64,000 bases of DNA from Streptomyces jumonjinensis (GTDB lineage: Bacteria > Actinomycetota > Actinomycetes > Streptomycetales > Streptomycetaceae): assembly GCF_009600885.1 (NCBI RefSeq), contig NZ_VCLA01000157.1, forward strand, positions 87,760 to 151,759, read 5' to 3'. Positions 42,432-51,353 of this stretch are shown here, in pieces. The notes under the pieces are model-generated. The model did no database searches, had not been told where the DNA came from, and was given only the letters and a program-made list of their open reading frames with translations. The translations under genes and the position numbers were made by a program. Positions within the stretch are counted from its first letter, which is position 1; every line of letters begins with the position of its first letter.

Positions 42432-43070
42432 ATGACACCGGACGAAGAGAGGGTATTCGAAGGAATTCAGGCCGGAATGACGGCCGGAATGACCTTCGGG
42501 AATAGCGCTCCGAACGCTTCCCCGTACGCCGATGAAGGGCCGTACGGAACCCCGGTCGCAAAGCACAAGAAGGCCGGTCTGACCCGCCGCGGAAAGGTCG
42601 CCATCGCGGTGGCCGGGGTGGCGATCGTCGGCGGCGGAACCATCTGGTTCCAGGTCCATTCGGCGGCCGTCGTGAAGGACGAGAAGGAGGCCGCCGCCCT
42701 CCAGATCCAGATGAAGAAGCTGGAGCTGGAGGAAATGAAGATCCGGAACGAGCAGGCGAGCACCGACAAGAAGGCCGCGACCGCCTCCGCCGACAAGATC
42801 CAGACGGCCGTCGACAAGTGCGTGAAGGACTCTTCCGACCTGATCGGCAAGGGGTACGGATCGCCCACGAGGAGCGATGTCGTGGCGGACTGCAAGCAGC
42901 AGTACGAGGCCACCGACAGGTCCGGCATGGAGGCCGCCGGCACCGCCCGGGATACCGGTAACGGAGGGGGTGGTGGCGGGATCAACTCCCCCGCCCTGCT
43001 GGGTCTCGTCGCCGGCGGCGGCCTGGCCGTCGCGGTGTTCGCGCGCAAGGGCAAGAAGGCCGACGCGTAG
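42432..43070 (+). CDS. Two-span membrane protein of the transfer module
   Basis: 212 residues from ATG 42432. One membrane helix lies at about 55-77 (KVAIAVAGVAIVGGGTIW), followed by a coiled coil (LQIQMKKLELEEMKIRNEQA), two cysteines (VDKCVKDSS and VADCKQQYE) likely to form a disulfide, a Gly hinge and a C-terminal anchor (SPALLGLVAGGGLAVAVFAR). It could tether components at the membrane. It is followed by a long inverted repeat. Confidence 0.65.
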   Translation: MTPDEERVFEGIQAGMTAGMTFGNSAPNASPYADEGPYGTPVAKHKKAGLTRRGKVAIAVAGVAIVGGGTIWFQVHSAAVVKDEKEAAALQIQMKKLELEEMKIRNEQASTDKKAATASADKIQTAVDKCVKDSSDLIGKGYGSPTRSDVVADCKQQYEATDRSGMEAAGTARDTGNGGGGGGINSPALLGLVAGGGLAVAVFARKGKKADA

Positions 43071-43078
43071 TCACGCAC

Positions 43079-43182
43079 GGTGGTTCCTTACTCCTTCCCT
43101 CCTGGCGGAGAGTGCCGTAATCGGGCTCCATGGCCGACTGATCGGCCGCTCTCCGCTGGGAGGTAAGGAGTAAGGAACCACC
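43079..43182. repeat. 34-bp imperfect inverted repeat (cruciform or MITE-like)
   Basis: Arms at 43079-43112 and 43149-43182 begin GGTGGTTCCTTACTCCTT and end with its complement; 31 of 34 positions pair. The 36-base centre itself contains GGCCGACTGATCGGCC, a near-palindrome. It lies between two genes of the same operon, 23 bases before the next ATG. No target-site duplication is seen. It could be an attenuator, an intercistronic RNA stabiliser or a small transposon remnant. Confidence 0.75.
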
Positions 43183-43204
43183 GGCGACCACGGAGAGTGA
43201 GGAA

Positions 43205-45133
43205 ATGATGGCGACCGATACGGTGCCCCCGGTCCCCGGGGGACCACCCGATCTGCCCGCTTCGCCAGCCGCCAGCACCGCGCCCGCGCCGGCTGGAGAC
43301 ACCGGCATCATGGCCGCCCTGATGGCCGCGGTGGAGCCGGCCCGGCCGGTCACCGCGACCGGCGCCGGGGCCAGGCCGGCCGGTGACGATCCGGCCGCGA
43401 AGGCGGACCCCGACGGAGTGGTGGACCGTTCCTCCCCAGGCGTCACCAGCGAGTCGTTCAAGGCCCCGGAGGACCTGACCGGGGCCGGCTCCGACGCGGC
43501 CGGTACCCGGTACAAGGAGGGCGTGATCAAAACGCTGATCCGGGCCGGTGCGACCCGCTGGGCGAAGGGCGGCGGGACGGCGAACAAGCGGCTGGATCTG
43601 GAGAAGGCCAGGGCTGGCGCGCACCAGGTGAAGGAAGCCCGGACCACCACGGTCATGAAGTCGCCTGGGCTTCCCACCCGAAACGGCTCCGGAGAGGCCG
43701 GCGGAGGGGGTCGGAATTCCGGCGGAAATGGCGGCGAGAATTCGGGCCGGAATTCCACAGGGAACGGCTCCACGGGTACCGGGCGCGGCGGAAGCGGCGG
43801 TGCCACCGGAGGCGGTGGGCGAGGCTCGTCCGGCTCGACTGGGAGCGGCGGATCCGGAGGCGGGCGCGGCACCAGTGGAAACGGTGGCGGCGGCGCGTCG
43901 AAGGAAACCAGCTCCAAGGGGACAAAGGACTCCGGAAGTAAGGGGAAGGACGACTCCTCGGGGAACGCGGGATCTGGCGGAAAGGCTGGCAAGGACGGAA
44001 AGCCCGGGGCCTCCGGAAGCGGCGGTGGGTCGACATCGGGCGGCCCGTCCGGCGGTAATTCCGGCAACTCGAAGGACAAGGCCGACAAGGGCAAGGTCGA
44101 CAAGGCCGGAAAGGTCGGCGCCTCCGGAAGCGGCGGTGGATCGACGTCGGGCGGCTCGTCCGGAGCTACCTCCGACGACTCCAAGGGCAAGGCCGACAGG
44201 GGCAAGGGAGTGAAGGCCGACCCGGAGAAGGGCGGCGGCAGTGGCAAGGGTTCGGGCGGCTCTTCCGGGAGCGGCGGCGGATCCGGCTCGTCGAGCGGCG
44301 GCGCTGGCGAGAACGGCAAGAACGGCGCCGCCGGCCACGGCTCGAACGGGACCGACAACCGGACCCCGCTCCAGCGCTCAAGGGAGACGGGTCACGGCGA
44401 CGGCTCCGCGGTCCGAAACGCGGTCGACCACGTGAAGGCATACGCGAAGGGCGCGAAGGACGGATACCAGGACAAGAAAGAGGAGAACGGCAAGGAACAT
44501 GCACGGCTGGACAAGGCGCACACCGGTCACAAGGCGAAGCAGCAGGACCCGAAGAAGGACGACCCGAAGCAGCAGGGGACGACGGTCACCGGGCCCAGTG
44601 GCCAGTCGATCGTCATCGCCCCGCCGGATGAAGGAGACGACGGAGTGAGCACGGATGTGAAGCCCCTCCTGGTCAAGGAGATCGACGCGAACACTCTGAC
44701 TCTGGGAACGGAGGGTGCCCGTGGGTCGATCAGCCGGAAGGAGCTGCGCAACTTCAAGCAGTACGAACGCAAGGTGGAGACCAAGGAGAACCACCTGATC
44801 AAGGTGGCTGACGCGTGCAAGCAGCTCGAAGCCGCCGCCCAGGACGAGGCGAAGGACTGCCAGAAGCTCGCCGAGCAGGCGAAGGCCGTCGAGGGCGGGG
44901 AGAAGCTGGCCGCGAAGCTGACGAAGCTGGCCGACGCGGCGAAGGCCCAGGCGACGGAGGCCGCCGAACTCCACAAGCGTGCGAAGCGGGCGGCGGAAAT
45001 GTGCAGGGTCGTCCTGACCAACATCGGGACCAGGTACGCGCCGCTGTACAAGGCGGTGGTGGACAGCGACGAGACGAAGCCGGCCGAACTGCGCTTCTAC
45101 AACGACAAGGGCTCCTACGCGCCCGCCGCGTAG
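43205..45133 (+). CDS. Gly/Ser-rich disordered protein with helical C-terminus
   Basis: 642 residues from ATG 43205. Residues about 155-400 are almost entirely Gly, Ser, Lys and Asn, with a repeated block GASGSGGGSTSGG (twice). The C-terminal 170 residues are structured and helical (KLLADAAKAQ-like KLTKLADAAKAQATEAAELH). The role is unknown. A long flexible linker between an N-terminal segment and a helical domain suggests a scaffold of the transfer apparatus, inferred from its position between membrane genes and the translocase. Confidence 0.65.
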   Translation: MMATDTVPPVPGGPPDLPASPAASTAPAPAGDTGIMAALMAAVEPARPVTATGAGARPAGDDPAAKADPDGVVDRSSPGVTSESFKAPEDLTGAGSDAAGTRYKEGVIKTLIRAGATRWAKGGGTANKRLDLEKARAGAHQVKEARTTTVMKSPGLPTRNGSGEAGGGGRNSGGNGGENSGRNSTGNGSTGTGRGGSGGATGGGGRGSSGSTGSGGSGGGRGTSGNGGGGASKETSSKGTKDSGSKGKDDSSGNAGSGGKAGKDGKPGASGSGGGSTSGGPSGGNSGNSKDKADKGKVDKAGKVGASGSGGGSTSGGSSGATSDDSKGKADRGKGVKADPEKGGGSGKGSGGSSGSGGGSGSSSGGAGENGKNGAAGHGSNGTDNRTPLQRSRETGHGDGSAVRNAVDHVKAYAKGAKDGYQDKKEENGKEHARLDKAHTGHKAKQQDPKKDDPKQQGTTVTGPSGQSIVIAPPDEGDDGVSTDVKPLLVKEIDANTLTLGTEGARGSISRKELRNFKQYERKVETKENHLIKVADACKQLEAAAQDEAKDCQKLAEQAKAVEGGEKLAAKLTKLADAAKAQATEAAELHKRAKRAAEMCRVVLTNIGTRYAPLYKAVVDSDETKPAELRFYNDKGSYAPAA

Positions 45134-45154
45134 GACCGGACGGGAGACCCGATC

Positions 45155-45535
45155 ATGGCGGAGCTGACGTACAAGGTCCTCGTCCGAAAGACCCAGGACA
45201 AGGAGAAGGCCCTGGCCCGCAACGCGGAGGGCGTCAAGAAGGCCGCGGACAACATCAGGGAACTGGCCGACGACACCGCCTCCGACGCGGACGCGCTGGG
45301 AGCCAAGAGCGTGGACCGCGACTCCCTGGCGGAGTGCCAGGAGCTGTCGAAAATCATCCGCGGGGTGTCGGAGGCCGCGATCACCTACGCGTCGAGGACG
45401 TCCGACACCGCGAAGGCCGCGAAGGCGGCCGGCGACCAGGCCCGCACCGCCCACGCCGGGTTCCAGGAAGCCTTCGACCGCTCCGACGTCGACGGCTTGG
45501 AGAAGGTGTCGCGCTACTGGTTCGAGCAGGAATAG
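45155..45535 (+). CDS. Helical hypothetical protein of the transfer module
   Basis: 126 residues from ATG 45155, 21 bases after the Gly-rich protein. It is an alpha-helical hairpin-like sequence (NAEGVKKAADNIRELADDTA and DTAKAAKAAGDQARTAHAGF), similar in style to the helical end of its neighbour and about the size of WXG100-type proteins, but without a WxG motif. It probably partners other transfer proteins. Confidence 0.6.
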   Translation: MAELTYKVLVRKTQDKEKALARNAEGVKKAADNIRELADDTASDADALGAKSVDRDSLAECQELSKIIRGVSEAAITYASRTSDTAKAAKAAGDQARTAHAGFQEAFDRSDVDGLEKVSRYWFEQE

Positions 45536-45550
45536 CACCACCACACCACC

Positions 45551-45595
45551 GGCGCGGCCGGCCTCGGGGATCGCACCCTGCGGGCCGGCCGCGCC
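45551..45595 (+). terminator. Terminator hairpin before the translocase gene
   Basis: GGCGCGGCCGGCC pairs with GGCCGGCCGCGCC (13-bp stem) 16 bases after the preceding stop codon. Confidence 0.82.
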
Positions 45596-45635
45596 CTTGC
45601 GGATCACCCGGTACCCAGACAGGAGTTTCCCCTCG

Positions 45636-47969
45636 ATGTCCACCATCACCAGGACCGTGCCGAACGCGGAGCCGGCGGAGCGCGCCGCCGCGGCGCTCCA
45701 GATCGTCCTCCCTGTCGGGGTGGGCATCCTGGCCCCCTACCTGGAGCCGAACGCGGCGGCCTACGCCGGGGCCGGTTTCCTGGTCGGCGCGACGTTCGCC
45801 AGCGCCAACTACATGAACCGCCTGGGCCGCTGGGCGAACCAGCTCCCCGGCATCGACATCGCGCGGGCGCACCGCGACACCATGGGGATCTCCACGATCA
45901 CCACCGGTATGGGCCTGGCCCTGGGCCAGCTGGGCGGAGCCCAGGCGTCCGAAGCGCTAATGGCCGGCGTCCTCGAGCCGGCCACCGTTCCCGGGATCCT
46001 GTCGCTGGGCTGGTGGGCCGCGGTCGTCTTCACCGGCTGGCGCCTCCGCCGCGTCTTCGGCAGGCAGAAGCAGCAGATTGAGGTGGAGCAGACGCCGACA
46101 CAGGCCGCCCCGGCAGCCAACACCGGCGACCCCGGCCCGGTATCCCTGGCCGACAAGATGATCGCGGCCTGGGGGCGCGTGATCAGCGACCCGAAGACGG
46201 GACGCCACCGCAACCAGGTCCTCTCCGACGTCGTGATCTACACGGACCGCTGGGAGGGACGGATCACCGCCGCCCTGGGCGACTCGGTGAACGTGTCGAA
46301 GGAGACCGTCTCCAGCCTCTTCGGCCGCACGGTCGACGACATCACCATGACGTACGGCGCGCACTCCGGGGAGGCGTTCATCACCGTCTGGTACACCCGG
46401 CGCGCGGAGCTGGACCCCTCCACCCTCCAGGGCGCCTGGAAGCGGGTCCGGGCGCGGGTCCTCCCGAAGACCCACCTGGAGGAGGTCGGAAAGGACGAGA
46501 ACACCGGCGGCCAGGTCGCGCGCGTCGTGGCCGACGACGACCTCGACGCACTCCCCCGCGTCGTCAACCTCGGCGAGCTGGCCGGTGCGCTCCGCCGCTC
46601 CATCGACCTCGTCTCCTACGAGCTGGGACGGCGCGACCCGCGGCGCGCGATCATCCGCGTCATGGACCACAACCCGCTGGAGGCCGGCCACGACTTCCAG
46701 GGCCTGGACTCTCTGAAGGCCACCCCGGGCGGCTGGGTCAGCATCGGGAAGATCGTCTCCGGCTTCCCCGCGAGGATCCAGCTGTTCGACCCGAAGCTCG
46801 GCGCCCTCCACGTCGTGATCGCCGGTACCACCGGCTCCGGCAAGGGAGGCACGGGCCAGATGATCAGCCTGGCGTACCACGCCAACAAGATGGCCCAGAT
46901 CTACGGCGACCCCAAAGGGGCGAGTAACCCGGCGATCCCGAAGATGGCCGCGTACAGCGGCCTGACGCAGTACGGCGCCCTGGGCGCCATGCGGCTGTCC
47001 TGGTGGGTCCTCCAGCACCGGATCGATGAGGCCGCCGCCATGGAGCTGAAGAACTTCGAGCCGTCCGCGATGCGGCCGTACTGCGCCACGATCCTGGACG
47101 AGGCCGCCCAGATGCTGGCCCCGGGAGCGCCGAACCGCAAGGAGGCCGTGAAGATCGTCAAGGACGGCGCGTCCCTGACCCGCTCCCTGGGCATGCCCTG
47201 GGTCCTGATCAACCAGACCGTGAACCTGGACCAGCTCGGTGGAGAGCAGGCGATCCGTGCCAACCTCCTGGCCGGCGGCACCTGGATCATCCTGCGCACC
47301 GACAGCGACCAGGTGAACCTGGGCGACCTTCCCCCCGGCTTCGAGGGCCTGGACCCCTCCCTGATCCCGCCGGTGTGGGTGGAGGACGACGACACGCTGG
47401 TCTACGACCCGACGATGGAGGAGTCGGACCCGCGCCGCACCTTCGGCCTGGGCTACGTCGCGGCACCGGGCGGGCGCGCCGGCATGATGCGGATCGACAC
47501 CCTGGAGGACGCCACCGCGCACATCCGGCCGGAGAACATCCTGGCCCCGGCCGACGTCCCCTGGTGGGGCGACCAGGCGCACATGGAGGAGCTGGCCCAG
47601 ACCCCCATCCCCGGCTTCGAGGAGAAGGACGGCGAAGGCGGGACCGGCGAAGCGGGGACCTCGTTCGCCGGCGTCTATCTCCCGAAGGCCAAGGAGCTGA
47701 CGTCGGAGGAGAAGGTCCTGGCCGCCCTACGTGACGAGTCCGACCCCATGTACGTGGACATGGTCGACGAGGGCGACGACATTGACCCCGACGACATCGA
47801 CTACGTGGAGCGGGGCCAGCTGCAGGCCGCCTGCGGAGTGGCGGAGTCGACCTTCGCGAACGTACTGAACAAGCTGGAAAAGGCGGGAAAGATCCACCGG
47901 ATCAAGGAAGGGAAAGCCTCGAAGGTCGCCCTGGGCGGCCGACCGAAGGCCAGCGACGAAGCCGCCTAA
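45636..47969 (+). CDS. FtsK/SpoIIIE-type DNA translocase, TraB-like transfer protein
   Basis: 777 residues from ATG 45636 (AGGAGTTTCCCC upstream). The N-terminal 140 residues hold several membrane helices (LQIVLPVGVGILAPYL and PGILSLGWWAAVVFTGWRL). The motor has Walker A GTTGSGKGG (K403) and Walker B CATILDEAAQML (D488, E489), then WVLINQTVNLDQLGGEQAIR. The C-terminal winged helix (GQLQAACGVAESTFANVLNK) is where TraB/FtsK proteins read short DNA repeats. It probably moves double-stranded DNA during mycelial conjugation as a membrane hexamer. Candidate recognition repeats lie at 41137-41524. Confidence 0.88.
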   Translation: MSTITRTVPNAEPAERAAAALQIVLPVGVGILAPYLEPNAAAYAGAGFLVGATFASANYMNRLGRWANQLPGIDIARAHRDTMGISTITTGMGLALGQLGGAQASEALMAGVLEPATVPGILSLGWWAAVVFTGWRLRRVFGRQKQQIEVEQTPTQAAPAANTGDPGPVSLADKMIAAWGRVISDPKTGRHRNQVLSDVVIYTDRWEGRITAALGDSVNVSKETVSSLFGRTVDDITMTYGAHSGEAFITVWYTRRAELDPSTLQGAWKRVRARVLPKTHLEEVGKDENTGGQVARVVADDDLDALPRVVNLGELAGALRRSIDLVSYELGRRDPRRAIIRVMDHNPLEAGHDFQGLDSLKATPGGWVSIGKIVSGFPARIQLFDPKLGALHVVIAGTTGSGKGGTGQMISLAYHANKMAQIYGDPKGASNPAIPKMAAYSGLTQYGALGAMRLSWWVLQHRIDEAAAMELKNFEPSAMRPYCATILDEAAQMLAPGAPNRKEAVKIVKDGASLTRSLGMPWVLINQTVNLDQLGGEQAIRANLLAGGTWIILRTDSDQVNLGDLPPGFEGLDPSLIPPVWVEDDDTLVYDPTMEESDPRRTFGLGYVAAPGGRAGMMRIDTLEDATAHIRPENILAPADVPWWGDQAHMEELAQTPIPGFEEKDGEGGTGEAGTSFAGVYLPKAKELTSEEKVLAALRDESDPMYVDMVDEGDDIDPDDIDYVERGQLQAACGVAESTFANVLNKLEKAGKIHRIKEGKASKVALGGRPKASDEAA

Positions 47970-47982
47970 CCGCTGTCACATA

Positions 47983-48015
47983 GCGGCGCGCTTCCCACAT
48001 GGGGGGGCGCGCCGC
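47983..48015 (+). terminator. Terminator hairpin after the translocase gene
   Basis: GCGGCGCGC pairs with GCGCGCCGC around a 15-base loop, 14 bases after the stop codon at 47969. Confidence 0.75.
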
Positions 48016-48299
48016 CGTTCCAGTTCGTACTGAACCCCGCCCCAGACCCCCGCGGCACAGCATCGCGCCGACCACGGCCAGCACCGACACGCCGTAGCGG
48101 CCGTCACCGCACAGCACCACGCGCCCCGCCGGACAGCCCATCGCCGGTGGGGTGCCGCCGTCCCTGCCCTCGACCCGCTGGAGGAACAGCCCGTGCTCAT
48201 CCCCCGACCGCGCCGCCGGATCGGCCGCCCCCGCCCTCAGCGCCCCGGCCCCCGCTACCCGCAGCGCCCCGCCCGGCTCCCCGGTACCTGGAGCCGGTG

Positions 48300-49145
48300 A
48301 TGCCCCGCCCTCGGAAGAAGGGCCGGCGCCGCGAGGTCAAGAAGGTGCCGCGCAGCACCGCGACGCTGGAGGAGTTCGACCGGCGCTCCTGTCCCGAGGG
48401 CCTGGTCACCAGACGCCAGCTGCGCGAGCGGGGCCTGAGCCCCGGCGGGCACGGCCCGGTCGCCATCCTGTGCTGCAAGTACTGCAGCTACTGGCCCGAC
48501 ATCTCGTGCGACCACCCTCAGCGCGGCTGGCTGTACGACGTGGCGCTCGCCCGGCCGAAACGCGTGCCGACGATCGCGCAGGAATGGGCGCTGGACCGGG
48601 CGATGGCCGCGAGGTCTACGTGCCCGGAATGCCTGCGCCGGTTCCGACGCTGCGTACAAGACGAGACCATCTCGCTTGCTGCGCGAGTGGTCGGCAGCCT
48701 CGTCCTACTTCTCGGCCTGCAGATCAGCAAGGTCCTCCGGCTCACCACCGGGGACGTCTCGCTGGACGGAAAGACCGTGCGCCTGCATCTGAACGGCCAC
48801 CACGTGGACCTGCCGCCCCGTATCTCGACCCTCGTCGGGCAGCGCCTGGAGCAGGCCGAAGCGGCCTGGGAGAACAACCGCTCCGCCAGCACAACCCCGT
48901 GGCTCTTCCCAGGCCACAACCCGGCTCGTCCGCTGTGCCTGCAGTCGATCCACCTTCAATTCCGCAAGCACGACCTCAAAGGACTCGCCGGTCGCAACGC
49001 CGCCCGCCTGGCCCTGGCCGCCAACGTTCCTGTATCAATCCTCGCTGAAGTCACAGGTACCAGCGTGAGCAATGCGACCCGGTGGGCCACCCTGGCCAAG
49101 CGCGACTGGACGGACTGCATCGCCACCCGCCGCGACGACGCCTGA
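48300..49145 (+). CDS. Fusion of RRQRL-type zinc-binding domain and integrase C-terminal segment
   Basis: ATG 48300 (or GTG 48297) after GGAG gives 281 residues. The first 117 resemble RRQRL-motif zinc-binding proteins: VTRRQLRERGLSPGGHGPVA, CCKYCSYWPD, PTIAQEWALDRAMAARSTCP. From DETISLAARVV onward it resembles the C-terminal part of tyrosine-recombinase-like plasmid integrases (LQISKVLRLTTGDVSLDGKT and TPWLFPGHNPARPL), lacking the N-terminal domain and without a clear catalytic Arg-His-Arg-Tyr set. The join is abrupt, near 48650, suggesting an accidental in-frame fusion by rearrangement. Confidence 0.65.
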   Translation: MPRPRKKGRRREVKKVPRSTATLEEFDRRSCPEGLVTRRQLRERGLSPGGHGPVAILCCKYCSYWPDISCDHPQRGWLYDVALARPKRVPTIAQEWALDRAMAARSTCPECLRRFRRCVQDETISLAARVVGSLVLLLGLQISKVLRLTTGDVSLDGKTVRLHLNGHHVDLPPRISTLVGQRLEQAEAAWENNRSASTTPWLFPGHNPARPLCLQSIHLQFRKHDLKGLAGRNAARLALAANVPVSILAEVTGTSVSNATRWATLAKRDWTDCIATRRDDA

Positions 49146-49204
49146 GCTATCACCGGCGGTGACCTGGAGCGACCACTGGGCGGCGCTGCGATTCGTGCCG
49201 TGCT

Positions 49205-50518
49205 TCAGCGGATGTGGACTGCGAGATACAGATCGCTACGGTTTCCCTCATTGTCCGGGTATCCCATTCCTGGCAGTACGAGGAACGTGCCCGAGCTGAT
49301 GCCCGGTGCGAAGGTGATGCTGACTGACTGGGGTGTACCCGGGAGGTGACCGGAGCCTGAGCATGATCGGCAAAGCCCTGCAGCGGTCGTTCCCCGTCCG
49401 CTGCAGGCGGAACATGTCTCATGTTCGTTCGCCAGGAAAGCTATGGGTCCGCCTGACGCGGCTGCCGCGCGACCAAGGCGCAGTTCCTGGATGGCGGGGC
49501 CCTCATCGACGGGCACTCCGTTAAAGGCGTCTTTCAACCGTCCCCATAACGGCGGGCGCGGGGGTGCGGGGACAATCTCGAGAAACGTTGCCCTGTGCGT
49601 GGACTCGGTTTGAGGATCGACGAGCCGGGTGTTCTGGGGCGCCTTTAGACGTAGGACGTGCTCCGCGGCTGCGGCGATGTCAGCGAGGATTGCGGCGGGA
49701 AGCCAGGCCTGTGCTGGGTCTGGGGAAGGGATTTCCTGGAGAGCAGCGCTCAGCGGTGGGCGCCGATACGGATTCTTGTCGAGAAGTGCTGCCAGCAAGG
49801 CGGCGATGTGGGGGGAAAGGCCTGCGAGATCTGGCGGCTCGTGAACGGACCGGTATTGCACCTCTTCCCAGCGTCCCTGTCCGAAGGGGTGCCGCCCAGT
49901 CGCCGCGTAGGCAAGTACTGCTCCGAAGGCGAAGAGATCAGCGCGCTCGTCTGCTGTTGCGGTGGTGAGGTACTCGGGTGCCATGTAGCCGATCGTGCCG
50001 ACGGCTTGGCCCACGTTGGTCAGGGCACTGTCGTTATGTGTGCGGGCGATACCAAAGTCGATCAGGTGTGGACCCGTGCGTGACAGCAGGACGTTGGCAG
50101 GTTTCAGGTCTCGGTGAACCGTGCCAGCCTCGTGAACGGTGTGCAGAGCGGTTCCCAGCTGGTGAGCTATACCTGCCCAAGCGGGTGTTCCCAATGGGCC
50201 GTGCCGGATGACCGCGTCAGCAAGCGTGGGGCCCGCGATGTATTCGGTAGCCAGCCATGGCTGGGCCGCATCCGTGTCCGCAGCAACGATCTTGACCAGT
50301 CCTGGTCCCGTCATTTCTTGCGCGACGCGAACTTCGCGCAAGAACCGGCGGCGGAACTCGCTGTCGCTCGCGTGCTCGGGGCGCACCACTTTGAGGGCAA
50401 CCACGTCGCCCTGCGGCCCGCGACCGATGTAAACCACACCCATTCCGCCTTGACCAAGCCGGCCCAGGAGCTGGTAGCCGCCGAGCTCCACTGGGTCGTC
50501 CGTCAGTAGCTGCTGCAC
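49205..50518 (-). CDS. Ser/Thr protein kinase with DnaJ-like zinc finger and C-terminal domain
   Basis: The GTG at 50518, with GGGGGACGA upstream, gives 437 residues. The kinase domain spans about 13-270, with a Gly-rich loop LGQGGMGVVY, ATP lysine K43 (VALKVV), HRDLKPAN (D137) and DFG (154-156). No transmembrane helix follows. The C-terminal 75 residues carry two DnaJ-type CxxCxGxG motifs (CSACSGRG and CRSCSGSG), then SVSITFAPGISSGTFLVLPG and DLYLAVHIR, as in the DnaJ substrate-binding domain. It is likely a soluble kinase with chaperone-like targeting. No J-domain is present. Confidence 0.85.
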   Translation of the reverse strand: MQQLLTDDPVELGGYQLLGRLGQGGMGVVYIGRGPQGDVVALKVVRPEHASDSEFRRRFLREVRVAQEMTGPGLVKIVAADTDAAQPWLATEYIAGPTLADAVIRHGPLGTPAWAGIAHQLGTALHTVHEAGTVHRDLKPANVLLSRTGPHLIDFGIARTHNDSALTNVGQAVGTIGYMAPEYLTTATADERADLFAFGAVLAYAATGRHPFGQGRWEEVQYRSVHEPPDLAGLSPHIAALLAALLDKNPYRRPPLSAALQEIPSPDPAQAWLPAAILADIAAAAEHVLRLKAPQNTRLVDPQTESTHRATFLEIVPAPPRPPLWGRLKDAFNGVPVDEGPAIQELRLGRAAAASGGPIAFLANEHETCSACSGRGTTAAGLCRSCSGSGHLPGTPQSVSITFAPGISSGTFLVLPGMGYPDNEGNRSDLYLAVHIR

Positions 50519-50797
50519 TCGTCCCCCATCTACATGGCCCACGCAGCATGCCACCCGCTGGTGTCCGCTTGGGCAAGCGACTTTACGGACTTCTTTCCGG
50601 TCGTAGCTACCCAGGCGACAGGAATACGACTGCTGCGGAACAAGTGCTCTCCGCCAGTACCCCTGCGCACCCAGGGCTGCTGTGACCCCTGCGCCCGGGG
50701 CTACGAGCCCAGCCCCGACACCTACTTCGCTTCCACGGCCCCGGTGACCCACCGGCTGGCCGCCTGATCAACGACCCTCCCGAAGGAGAAGTCACCG

Positions 50798-51349
50798 ATG
50801 CTCAGCAGCCTCTTCGCCCGCCGTCCCGACGCGCAGGACCCGGCCTTGTGGACGCCGCCGGGAACGACCGTCGTCCAGCGCTACCGCAACAGCCTCGGGC
50901 CGCTGGAGGGCGCGATCGTCCTCGTCTACACCGCCGCCAGCGACCGCAGCTCCTACTACGCCGCCGCGTGCCTTGGCTGCACCTACCGCGCGGCCTGCAA
51001 CGACCGCCGCGTCCGGCTGACGGAGACGGAAGCCGCCGAACTCGCCAACGTGCACGCCGCCAGCTTCCGTGCGATCAACCGAGGCGTCCCGGCGATCCCC
51101 GACGACACGAGCGCCGCGCAGATCGTGCGAAGCCGGCTGTGGAGCAAGCGCACCTACGGCACGTCGCCGCACCACGTGCACCTGATCGACTTCCATGAAG
51201 ACCGCGTCGACCTCCAGCGCGACGACGACTTCATCAAGCAGGCGATGTTCGAGCTCGTGCGGACCGAAGGCGACTTCCTCCAGGCCGTGCCCGCGTACAG
51301 CGGCACCGGCACCCGGTTCCTGGTCCAGCCGCACCCGCCCCGGAAGTGA
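50798..51349 (+). CDS. Hypothetical protein of the plasmid accessory region
   Basis: 183 residues from ATG 50798 (GAAGGAGAAGTCACCG upstream). Segments include SYYAAACLGCTYRAACNDRR (C-x2-C...C, possible metal site) and HVHLIDFHEDRVDLQRDDDF. No family recognised. It is four bases from the following small gene, suggesting an operon of small Cys-containing proteins. Confidence 0.6.
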   Translation: MLSSLFARRPDAQDPALWTPPGTTVVQRYRNSLGPLEGAIVLVYTAASDRSSYYAAACLGCTYRAACNDRRVRLTETEAAELANVHAASFRAINRGVPAIPDDTSAAQIVRSRLWSKRTYGTSPHHVHLIDFHEDRVDLQRDDDFIKQAMFELVRTEGDFLQAVPAYSGTGTRFLVQPHPPRK

Positions 51350-51353
51350 CCCG

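Noticed and set aside
43653..44358. Large Pro-rich frames on the minus strand opposite the Gly/Ser-rich gene
   Set aside because: They are complements of Gly/Ser codons and carry no domain or start signal.
45957..47582. A 541-codon minus-strand frame opposite the translocase
   Set aside because: A shadow of the high third-position GC of the translocase gene; no motifs.
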